Part shown: positions 1 to 5,254 of the stretch, piece by piece
Numbering within the stretch: the first letter of the stretch is position 1
How the letters are laid out: each line of letters opens with the position of its first letter
Assembly: GCA_030152585.1 (NCBI GenBank)
Contig: JASLJC010000041.1
Location: forward strand, 1 to 10,160
DNA: 10,160 nucleotides
Origin: Savagea sp.
GTDB lineage: Bacteria > Bacillota > Bacilli > Bacillales_A > Planococcaceae
Reading direction: 5' to 3'
The notes under the pieces: model-generated
Database searches by the model: none
What the model was told of the DNA's origin: nothing
Seen by the model: the letters and a program-made list of their open reading frames with translations, nothing else
Made by a program: the position numbers and the translations under genes

Positions 1-580
1 TCCGGTTAGCGTCAAAACACGTCTCGGGTATTACGAAGTAGAAGAGTGGCGCAACTGGTTAACGCACTTACTTCAACAAAATATTGCGAACTTATCGATT
101 CATTTACGGACACGTAATGAGATGAGTAAAGTACCGGCTCATTGGGAACTCATTCCAGAAATTAAAGCATTACGTGATGAAATTGCTCCCCATACGTTAC
201 TTACGATTAATGGGGATATTCCCGACCGGCAAACAGGACTCGAACTCGTTGAAAAATATGGGGTAGACGGCGTTATGATTGGACGAGGTATTTTCAAAAA
301 TCCTTTTGCATTTGAAAAAGAAAAACGTCACCATACGAGTGAAGAATTACTCGAATTGTTACATTTACATCTCGATTTGCATGATCGTTATTCCGCAGAA
401 CTAGAACCACGTCCTTTCAAAGCATTGCATCGCTTTTTTAAAATTTACGTCAAAGGGTTTTCAGGCGCTAGTGTATTGCGACATGCGTTAATGAGCACTT
501 CTACAACAGACGAAGTACGTGCTTTACTTCAACAATTTAAAGATGAAGCGATTGAACGACGTCAAAATAAAAAGTCATGA
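1..580 (+). CDS. dus: tRNA-dihydrouridine synthase, C-terminal part (5' end outside window)
   Basis: This is an FMN enzyme that reduces uridines in the D-loop of tRNA with NADPH. The reading frame is open from base 2, so the start and the catalytic cysteine lie upstream of the window. Visible family motifs are PVSVKTRLGY (FMN-contacting lysine), SIHLRTRNEMSKVPAHW (active-site His and Arg region), TINGDI, and GVDGVMIGRGIFKNPFAF, the TIM-barrel phosphate-binding end. These are followed by the helical C-terminal tRNA-binding domain and a basic tail ending in NKKS. The motif set fits the Bacillus YfjN/DusB-like branch, but the exact subfamily and modified tRNA position cannot be settled from half a gene. 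An internal ATG at 122 is not the start, because homologous sequence continues upstream of it. The stop at 578-580 abuts the structured repeat that follows and that supplies a terminator. Confidence 0.95.
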   Translation, partial: PVSVKTRLGYYEVEEWRNWLTHLLQQNIANLSIHLRTRNEMSKVPAHWELIPEIKALRDEIAPHTLLTINGDIPDRQTGLELVEKYGVDGVMIGRGIFKNPFAFEKEKRHHTSEELLELLHLHLDLHDRYSAELEPRPFKALHRFFKIYVKGFSGASVLRHALMSTSTTDEVRALLQQFKDEAIERRQNKKS

Positions 581-583
581 AAA

Positions 584-826
584 GGAGGCTGGAACAAAAC
601 AGTCTCGTTTCATACTCACTATTCCGTATGGATTTGCAGACGCCTGCGGAATAGCGAGCTTTTCAAGTTCCCGAGAAAAATTGCTTCGGAAGTTGAAGAG
701 TGAACCCGTGACAAGCATGCAAATCCGAAAGAATTGTGCATAAAGATAAAACCTAGCATCCACCTATTTCAAAAATAAAAGGATACTAGGTTTTTTATTT
801 AGCTAAGTTTTGTCTCATCCTCTTTT
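584..826 (+). repeat. Structured interspersed repeat with imperfect terminal inverted repeats
   Basis: The ends are imperfect inverted repeats: GAGGCTGGAACAAAAC at 585-600 and GTTTTGTCTCATCCTC at 807-822 in reverse, 13 of 16 matching. The left motif resembles the GAGGCTGGGACAAAAC end that I recall from small intergenic repeats of several Firmicutes. Inside are nested pairings: 619-628 with 645-654; 659-671 with 688-700 (13 positions, one mismatch); 630-638 with 718-726 (nine perfect pairs); and a terminator hairpin 748-761 with 781-794. The 630-638 segment lies in the loop of the first stem, so its pairing with 718-726 would make a pseudoknot or an alternative fold. There is no transposase. 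It is probably a MITE-like or RNA-level element; the function is unknown. Confidence 0.7.
748..796 (+). terminator. Rho-independent terminator inside the repeat, downstream of dus
   Basis: The stem AAAACCTAG (748-756) pairs with CTAGGTTTT (786-794). It continues as ATCC (758-761) with GGAT (781-784) after one mismatch, and a T-run spans 791-796. The A-rich left arm makes it potentially bidirectional. It is the first terminator after dus and probably ends that transcript. Confidence 0.75.
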
Positions 827-975
827 ACGCACATTTATAAAATTGGTTATATCGTACTACATTTATAAAAAGCGTATGTTCATTGTTTCACATACCTTTT
901 TATGAGAGAAAAGAAGAATAATTTCTTTCTCTCTACGTTTCAACGTTCGGTTTTAAACGGTTGCAACACTTACTT

Positions 976-989
976 TGTTAACGTTTTCA
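976..989 (+). promoter_or_regulatory. cre-like (CcpA) site, distal
   Basis: TGTTAACGTTTTCA matches the catabolite-responsive element consensus TGWAANCGNTNWCA at all but one position. It lies about 75 bp upstream of the TATACT box serving the small membrane protein gene. The match is seen in the sequence; binding by CcpA is inferred. Confidence 0.45.
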
Positions 990-1031
990 CAAACTTTAAA
1001 TTGTCTGAACTCTCATAACTTTAGAACATCA

Positions 1032-1045
1032 TTAAAACGCTTTCT
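1032..1045 (+). promoter_or_regulatory. cre-like (CcpA) site over the -35 region
   Basis: TTAAAACGCTTTCT differs from the TGAAARCGYTTWCW form of the cre consensus only in its second base. It overlaps the expected -35 position of the 1063-1068 promoter, a place where CcpA binding would normally repress. It is weaker than the 976 site when scored against the stricter consensus. Confidence 0.35.
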
Positions 1046-1062
1046 TTTCATCGAAAAACACG

Positions 1063-1068
1063 TATACT
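1063..1068 (+). promoter_or_regulatory. Candidate -10 box (TATACT) for the 52-aa membrane protein
   Basis: TATACT lies 34 bp upstream of the TTG start at 1102. Seventeen bases further up there is no good -35 hexamer (CTTTCT), so strength would depend on context or an activator. Confidence 0.4.
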
Positions 1069-1101
1069 TATGTTGATTTTCTTTAGAAAGAAGGGGTATG
1101 T

Positions 1102-1260
1102 TTGGAAAAATTCGCGTTTTTATTTACGAAATTCCCGCTCGTCATCGCTTTTTCGGGACTCGTTGCTGCAGCATTATTTTTTGGGGCAATACTCGTGCTT
1201 GCAGGGTTTAGCGCGTTCGTTATTTACCAACTTATGCGACGTATCGTCGCTTCATATTGA
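1102..1260 (+). CDS. Small hydrophobic membrane protein, TTG start (52 aa)
   Basis: I do not recognise this gene. The frame starts at TTG 1102, five bases after the AAGGGG ribosome binding site (1091-1096), and ends with TGA at 1258-1260. The product has a short amphipathic N-terminus (EKFAFLFTKF) and a long apolar segment at about residues 11-42, rich in Ala, Gly, Val and Phe. It ends in a basic tail (LMRRIVASY), consistent with one long or two tightly packed membrane spans with the C-terminus inside. It is a single-gene unit: its own promoter region has cre-like sites and a strong terminator follows at once. An ATG at 1098 in another frame is too close to the ribosome binding site and gives no coherent protein. 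The clean hydrophobic pattern in exactly this frame supports coding. Confidence 0.7.
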   Translation: MEKFAFLFTKFPLVIAFSGLVAAALFFGAILVLAGFSAFVIYQLMRRIVASY

Positions 1261-1265
1261 ATGAC

Positions 1266-1309
1266 AAAACAAAGTGATCGTCTCCTTATAAAGGTCACTT
1301 TGTTTTTTT
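1266..1309 (+). terminator. Rho-independent terminator after the 52-aa gene
   Basis: AAAACAAAGTGA (1266-1277) pairs with TCACTTTGTTTT (1295-1306), extended inward by TC/GG, and the T-run goes to 1309. It starts five bases after the stop codon, so the small gene is transcribed alone. Confidence 0.9.
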
Positions 1310-1394
1310 ATGCCTTTTTCCCCTTTTTTCTTTAAACTGATAGGACATACTTTCTAATTTTACATTTTTCGACTATTTCTCCTCATTATTTTGT

Positions 1395-1400
1395 TATACT
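1395..1400 (+). promoter_or_regulatory. Candidate -10 box (TATACT) for the LprI-like lipoprotein
   Basis: TATACT sits 34 bp upstream of the TTG start and downstream of the previous terminator, so a promoter is needed here. No clear -35 hexamer is visible at 16-18 bp spacing. Confidence 0.4.
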
Positions 1401-1434
1401 GACCATACTAAAAAAAGGAAATGAGGAATATACT

Positions 1435-2370
1435 TTGCTGAAAAAATTTGTTTCGTTCGTCATCATCATTTCGACTGTTTTATTATTACAAGCATGCAGT
1501 TCTTCTCCTGCCGATCGACTTATCGGCACATGGAAAATAGAACGGAATGGTGAATTTCAATCGTTTGTTGAGTTCACTGAAGATCGAGCAATCGCTTATC
1601 CTTTAAAAGGAGATCCTCAACCCGTCCCTTACACACTCATTGAAAAAAATGACGATCGGTGGATGGTTTATGTAACAGAACCTTCTAACGGAAAAGAAGA
1701 ATTGTTTTTCCAAGGATACTTTAAAGATAAAAATACAATTCAAACGTATACACTTGTCGAAGAAGAAGACGAAAAAACGTTACCTGTTTTTCATCGAATT
1801 GATGACCTTGAAAAAGAATTAGCTCTTGCACGCGACAATAAAGAAAAAGAACGTGAAGAAAAAAGAAAACAAGCAGAAAAAGAACGTGAAGATGAAAAGA
1901 AGAAAATGGAACGCGATGAAAGTAAGACACGTGACATCAACGAAAAACCGAAAGAAGAAACAAAAAATGAAGGAGAAAGAACGACACCTTCCGACAATAA
2001 AACGAACGTCGATTCTTCCAATCAAAACTCTTCTCAGCTCGCTTCATTTACTCAACGAGCAGAACATCTTCAGAAAAAAATGCTTACGGACCGAGACCGT
2101 ATATATCCAAATGGTCAAGCACCCATCGGCTTTACGGGACAATATTATAACGAATGGGATGCATTATTAAATGATGTTTGGCAGCACTTAAAACAAACAT
2201 TACCTGCAGATCAATTCGCACGTGTACTTCAAGAGCAACGCGAATGGGTTGCGCTTAAAGAACGTATCGAAGGCGATGCCGCTTCATCCGTACAACGCGC
2301 CGGTGCTCGCGACGAAACGACTGAAATGACTGAAACACGGGTCTTTCAATTAATCCGAACAGCTTCTTAA
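1435..2370 (+). CDS. Lipoprotein with coiled-coil spacer and LprI-like (DUF1311) C-terminal domain
   Basis: This is a predicted membrane-anchored exported protein of 311 residues. It starts at TTG (1435), seven bases after a GAGG ribosome binding site; an ATG at 1421 in another frame stops after six codons. Residues 1-20 are a type II signal peptide with lipobox LQAC, giving lipidated Cys21. Residues 27-120 look like a small beta-rich domain (LIGTWKIERNGE opening, lipocalin-like in feel). Residues 122-165 are a highly charged helix with two 11-residue repeats, and 166-202 are a polar, Asn/Ser/Thr-rich linker. Residues 203-311 carry the LprI/DUF1311 pattern: YNEWDALLNDVW, LQEQREWVALKE and a final TETRVFQL helix. 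LprI of Mycobacterium inhibits lysozyme, but this family is broad and the Bacillales members are mostly uncharacterised. A role at the cell wall is therefore inference. The gene is transcribed alone. Confidence 0.85.
   Translation: MLKKFVSFVIIISTVLLLQACSSSPADRLIGTWKIERNGEFQSFVEFTEDRAIAYPLKGDPQPVPYTLIEKNDDRWMVYVTEPSNGKEELFFQGYFKDKNTIQTYTLVEEEDEKTLPVFHRIDDLEKELALARDNKEKEREEKRKQAEKEREDEKKKMERDESKTRDINEKPKEETKNEGERTTPSDNKTNVDSSNQNSSQLASFTQRAEHLQKKMLTDRDRIYPNGQAPIGFTGQYYNEWDALLNDVWQHLKQTLPADQFARVLQEQREWVALKERIEGDAASSVQRAGARDETTEMTETRVFQLIRTAS
1843..1908 (+). repeat. Two tandem 33-bp units encoding 11-residue coiled-coil repeats
   Basis: The 17-base string GAAAAAGAACGTGAAGA occurs at 1843 and again at 1876, exactly 33 bases apart. 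The encoded units are EKEREEKRKQA and EKEREDEKKKM, residues 137-158 of the lipoprotein. An 11-residue period suits a straight hendecad-type helix that would act as a rigid spacer. Confidence 0.7.
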
Positions 2371-2386
2371 ATGAAAAGAACGAGTA

Positions 2387-2429
2387 AAAACATCCTTCCA
2401 ACAATGTAGAATTGTTGGAAGGATGTTTT
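2387..2429. terminator. Bidirectional terminator between convergent genes
   Basis: There is a perfect 15-bp stem, CATCCTTCCAACAAT (2391-2405) with 2411-2425, and a five-base loop. It is flanked by AAAA on the left and TTTT on the right, so it serves the lipoprotein gene on the plus strand and actP on the minus strand. Confidence 0.93.
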
Positions 2430-2436
2430 ATTATGA

Positions 2437-3969
2437 TTATTCTGCTCCAATTCCTGTATGTGAACGAACAGACATTTCTGCGAAAATTTCATCGTTCGCT
2501 TCAGGTTTTGTAACGAGTGATCCAATGACTGCAGCTAAGAAGCCAAGTGGAATCGAAACGATTCCTGGGTTTGTTAATGGGAAGATTGCATTCGCTCCCA
2601 TTACTGTTGGTCCGATAAAAATAAGACCAATTGTGACGAGGGAACCGATAAGAAGCGATGATACCGCTCCTACTGTGTTGAAGCGTTTCCAGTAAATTGA
2701 GAAGATAATTACTGGTAAGTTTGCTGCTGCTCCTATTGTAAATGCATATGTGACGAGCTGTGCAACGTTTAAATCTTTCGCTAAAATTCCGAGTAAAATC
2801 GATGTAACCCCAATTCCGAGTGCTGCATATTTTGCAACTTTGAATTGTTTCTGTTTATCAACTTTTCCTTTCATAATCACGTTCGTATATAAATCGTGAG
2901 CGAATACTCCAGCTCCTGTAATGACGAGCCCTGCTACTACTGCGACAATCGTCGCGAACGCCACTGCTGAAATGACAGCCATGAACAATTCTCCACCGAA
3001 CGTTCCGGCTCCACCACCGAGAACTTGACCGAGAAGTGGTGCGGCCATATTACCTCCTGCATCTACTTGTGCAATTACTTTCGGTCCGACAATAGCTGCT
3101 GCTGCGAAACCGATTAATGCGATAATGAAGTAGAATGCTCCGATAATCATCATGGCCCACATAACTGATGAACGCGCTTCTTTTGCATCAGGTACTGTGA
3201 AGAAACGGACGAGTAAGTGAGAAAGTCCTGCTGGCCCTAAAATATGCGAGATTCCGAGTGATAATAAGTCGATCGGGTTCGTATATAAGTTACCTGGTCG
3301 CATGAAGTTTTCGCCACCGACAGTAATCGCTTGCCCGAATAATTTAGATAAGTCTAATTTGAAAATAATAATAATTAAGAAGAACATGATGAGCATTAAA
3401 GCCATTAAAAGTACTGCTTTAATCATTTGTACCCAACTTGTTGCAAGCATTCCACCCATCGATACGTAAATCATCATTAAGATACCGACGAAAATTAGTG
3501 AAATTTCATAAGGAATACCGACGAGTAAGTGAATTAATGCTCCGGCTCCGACGAGTTGTGCAATCATGTAAAACATCGTAATCGAAATCGTAACAAGTGA
3601 TCCTGCTGTTCGAACAGGACGTTCTTTCAAACGAAACGAAATAACGTCTGCTACTGTAAAGTTTCCAGAGTTACGGAAAGGCTCTGCAATGACGTACATA
3701 ATAATTAAGTAACCCATTAACCAACCGATTGAATACATGAAACCGTCGTATCCGTAGAGTGCGACGAGTCCAGCGATACCGAGGAATGATGCGGCACTTA
3801 AATAATCTCCTGAAATTGCAAGTCCGTTTTGGAACCCTGTGAGTGAACGTCCCGCTGCGTAGAAGTCATCTGTTCCTGATGTTTTCTTACTTGCCAAGTA
3901 CGTCACATAAAGTGTTAAACCGATAATGGCAACGAATAATAAAATACCAAATATTTTAGCTGTATCCAT
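2437..3969 (-). CDS. actP: Sodium:solute symporter of the ActP (acetate/monocarboxylate) type
   Basis: This is a secondary transporter of the SSS family (LeuT fold) that takes up acetate or related short carboxylates such as pyruvate or propionate with sodium or protons. The product is 510 residues, full length for the family, with about 13 hydrophobic segments. The ActP signature is clear: GLAISGDYLSAASFLGIAGL near residue 50, then YGYDGFMYSIGWLMGY and IAEPFRN. FTVADVISFRLKERPVR follows near residue 105. The start at 3969 has a strong AAGGAGGG site lying inside the end of the DUF485 gene, with only one base between the two genes, so they are one operon. Substrate cannot be fixed from sequence; B. 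subtilis YwcA and E. coli ActP are the nearest families I recall. Expression is probably driven from the region before DUF485, with a LytTR-type site and a cre. Confidence 0.92.
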   Translation of the reverse strand: MDTAKIFGILLFVAIIGLTLYVTYLASKKTSGTDDFYAAGRSLTGFQNGLAISGDYLSAASFLGIAGLVALYGYDGFMYSIGWLMGYLIIMYVIAEPFRNSGNFTVADVISFRLKERPVRTAGSLVTISITMFYMIAQLVGAGALIHLLVGIPYEISLIFVGILMMIYVSMGGMLATSWVQMIKAVLLMALMLIMFFLIIIIFKLDLSKLFGQAITVGGENFMRPGNLYTNPIDLLSLGISHILGPAGLSHLLVRFFTVPDAKEARSSVMWAMMIIGAFYFIIALIGFAAAAIVGPKVIAQVDAGGNMAAPLLGQVLGGGAGTFGGELFMAVISAVAFATIVAVVAGLVITGAGVFAHDLYTNVIMKGKVDKQKQFKVAKYAALGIGVTSILLGILAKDLNVAQLVTYAFTIGAAANLPVIIFSIYWKRFNTVGAVSSLLIGSLVTIGLIFIGPTVMGANAIFPLTNPGIVSIPLGFLAAVIGSLVTKPEANDEIFAEMSVRSHTGIGAE

Positions 3970-3970
3970 A

Positions 3971-4291
3971 TTATACGCCCTCCTTCTCTAACGTTTCAGG
4001 AGCGTATTTGACGACAATTTCGTGTGCAAGTCGGTCATACTCCCGCGCTTTAAACATGTAAATTCCTGCAAGTGTCCACGTCACTAAGTAATAACTAATC
4101 CCGTACAAGTAACCGTACGTAATGTTACCAATTGCAAATGATGCCATAAAATCTTTTGCGTAGGCACTCAATCCAATAAACGACAAGTAGTAAATGACGA
4201 AGAGAATCGGGATCGGGAAAATGAAACGATATTTTTTACGTTTCAAAGCCTGAAACTCTTCTGTCTGTTCAATTTTTCTGTAATCGACCAT
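3971..4291 (-). CDS. DUF485 family two-span membrane protein, partner of ActP
   Basis: A 106-residue protein with a basic cytoplasmic N-terminus (LKRKKYRF) and two membrane spans, roughly residues 24-45 and 60-80. The family-typical tail is FKAREYDRLAHEIV. DUF485 proteins (E. coli YjcH, B. subtilis YwcB type) are almost always encoded directly before an ActP-like symporter, as here. A role as an accessory or assembly subunit is assumed for the family but not established. The start at 4291 follows an AAAGGGGGT ribosome binding site at normal spacing. This is the first gene of the operon, so the regulatory sites in 4340-4461 act on it and on actP together. Confidence 0.9.
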   Translation of the reverse strand: MVDYRKIEQTEEFQALKRKKYRFIFPIPILFVIYYLSFIGLSAYAKDFMASFAIGNITYGYLYGISYYLVTWTLAGIYMFKAREYDRLAHEIVVKYAPETLEKEGV

Positions 4292-4350
4292 TTCGATTAC
4301 CCCCTTTACAAGAGTGATTTTCTTTTGGACTAACTTTTGAACTTGTTCAC

Positions 4351-4379
4351 AGTATAGACGAAAATAGTTCGATATAGCG
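4351..4379 (-). promoter_or_regulatory. Candidate activator-dependent promoter of DUF485-actP
   Basis: On the minus strand a TATACT -10 box (4351-4356) follows a 17-bp spacer from CGCTAT (4374-4379), which matches the TTGACA -35 badly. A poor -35 next to an upstream regulator site is the usual layout of an activated promoter. The start point would lie about 55 bases before the DUF485 ATG. Confidence 0.5.
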
Positions 4380-4389
4380 TTTTATTGCG

Positions 4390-4418
4390 TGAGTGGTATG
4401 TTTTCATGTACGAACGGT
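4390..4418 (-). promoter_or_regulatory. Putative LytTR response-regulator binding site (direct repeat)
   Basis: On the minus strand the sequence reads ACCGTTCG, 13 bases, then ACCACTCA. The published E. coli YehT/BtsR motif, as I recall it, is ACC(G/A)CT(C/T)A-N13-ACC(G/A)CT(C/T)A. The second half here is a perfect match and the first matches 6 of 8, with exactly the same spacing. The first half also fits the general LytTR consensus (W-M-M-GTT-N-R-K). The site ends about 10 bp upstream of the expected -35 and faces the genes probably controlled by the adjacent LytTR regulator. Confidence 0.6.
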
Positions 4419-4447
4419 TCATTTAAGCGTCTCATAGTATTTTTATT

Positions 4448-4461
4448 TGAAAGCGTATACA
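4448..4461 (-). promoter_or_regulatory. cre-like (CcpA) site upstream of DUF485-actP
   Basis: TGTATACGCTTTCA on the minus strand (TGAAAGCGTATACA on the plus) matches TGWAANCGNTNWCA with one mismatch. It is centred about 110 bp upstream of the predicted transcription start. That is further than a simple roadblock or repressor site but compatible with looping, or with control of a second promoter that I cannot identify. Confidence 0.5.
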
Positions 4462-4474
4462 TATCCTGAAACAT

Positions 4475-4513
4475 AAAAAACGTACGAAGTTTATCAAGTA
4501 GATACTTCGTACG
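4475..4513 (-). terminator. Rho-independent terminator after the response regulator gene
   Basis: CGTACGAAGT (4481-4490) pairs with ACTTCGTACG (4504-4513). Read on the minus strand the stem is followed by six U residues (4475-4480). It starts about 10 bases after the regulator stop, so the kinase/regulator operon and DUF485-actP are separate transcripts. Confidence 0.88.
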
Positions 4514-4522
4514 CTGTCATTA

Positions 4523-5254
4523 CTAACTCAATGATTGAAATTGTTCAAATAATGGTTTTCGTGCAGAACGACTTACTGGAATTTGCGTTTCATCTGGATC
4601 ACTCATCGTAATATTGTAAGCACCGTTAAACCACGGTGTAATTTCTTTCACATGACGTAAATTGACAAGGTAACTTCGATGCGGTCTGAAAAATGCGTCC
4701 GATTGAATCGCTTCTTCTAGTTCTCGTAACGTTAACTTGCTTTCTAATATACCTCGCTTTGTCGCAATACGTAACGTTCGATCGACTGGCATTGCAAAAT
4801 AAATATCTTCTAATGCGAGCGCAATCATTTTCTCATTATGTTCAATTAACAATTTTTTCGGCTCTTTTTTGACCTGTGGAGTAGGTAAACCTGTTCGTTT
4901 TCGTATCCGTTCCATCATCGTCATGAATCGAAAATCGTCATATGGTTTTAATAAATAATCGACCGCCTCCATATCAAATGCTTCGAGTGCATAATGGTCA
5001 TAAGCGGTAATAAATACGATAAAAGGAGGTGATGAAGCCATTTGACGTATTTGACGAGCAACGTCAATTCCTTTTATTTTAGGCATTTCAATATCTAAAA
5101 ATAAGACGTCTGGACGGTGCTTTGCATACAAATCAAGTGCTTCTTGACCATTTGAAGCAACACCTACGATTTCGATGTCTCCTTGTTCTTCTAACATGTA
5201 TTGTAATTCTTGTTGTGCAAGTTGTTCATCTTCTGCAATGACTACACGTATCAT
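4523..5254 (-). CDS. LytTR-family response regulator
   Basis: A 243-residue cytoplasmic transcription factor. The receiver domain (about 1-120) has the acidic pair Glu8-Asp9, phospho-acceptor Asp54 in LFLDIEMP, Thr83 and Lys103, so it should be phosphorylatable. A linker with VKKEPKK leads to a LytTR DNA-binding domain (about 135-240), seen in ILESKLTLRELEEAI, FFRPHRSYLVNLRHVKEITP and the closing IPVSRSARKPLFEQF. LytTR domains bind short direct repeats and usually activate. The ATG overlaps the kinase stop by four bases (ATGA), implying coupled translation of the pair. The most likely target is the adjacent DUF485-actP promoter. Relatives include LytT, YpdB and BtsR/YehT; I give no symbol because the ligand and target differ among them. 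Confidence 0.93.
   Translation of the reverse strand: MIRVVIAEDEQLAQQELQYMLEEQGDIEIVGVASNGQEALDLYAKHRPDVLFLDIEMPKIKGIDVARQIRQMASSPPFIVFITAYDHYALEAFDMEAVDYLLKPYDDFRFMTMMERIRKRTGLPTPQVKKEPKKLLIEHNEKMIALALEDIYFAMPVDRTLRIATKRGILESKLTLRELEEAIQSDAFFRPHRSYLVNLRHVKEITPWFNGAYNITMSDPDETQIPVSRSARKPLFEQFQSLS

Larger units (their letters stand above)
827..1062. other. AT-rich intergenic leader with no convincing gene
   Basis: No reading frame here has a ribosome binding site and a plausible product. The stretch holds a purine/pyrimidine hairpin (904-915 with 923-933, one bulged base) that has no T-run after it. It also holds two cre-like sequences, annotated separately. It looks like an extended regulatory upstream region for the small gene at 1102. 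Confidence 0.5.

Noticed and set aside
519..763. Overlapping 60-75 codon open frames on both strands across the end of dus and the repeat.
   Set aside because: They run through the structured element and the dus 3' end, lack ribosome binding sites, and their length follows from the inverted-repeat composition.
874..933. Possible leader peptide (nine codons) followed by the 904-933 hairpin, like an attenuator.
   Set aside because: It has no ribosome binding site, no run of regulatory codons, and no T-run after the hairpin.
1098..1211. ATG at 1098 in front of the small gene as an alternative start.
   Set aside because: It is one base from the AAGGGG site, too close for initiation, and its frame yields a mixed Cys/Arg-rich product that stops early.
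1070..1264. A 64-codon ATG frame covering the small membrane gene.
   Set aside because: It lacks a suitable ribosome binding site and gives an incoherent product. The TTG frame at 1102 has the site, hydrophobicity and stop/terminator arrangement of a gene.
1800..2025. A-rich stretch with long open frames on all strands, suggestive of a low-complexity repeat.
   Set aside because: It is explained by the Lys/Glu-rich coiled coil of the lipoprotein; only the two 33-bp units are a real repeat.
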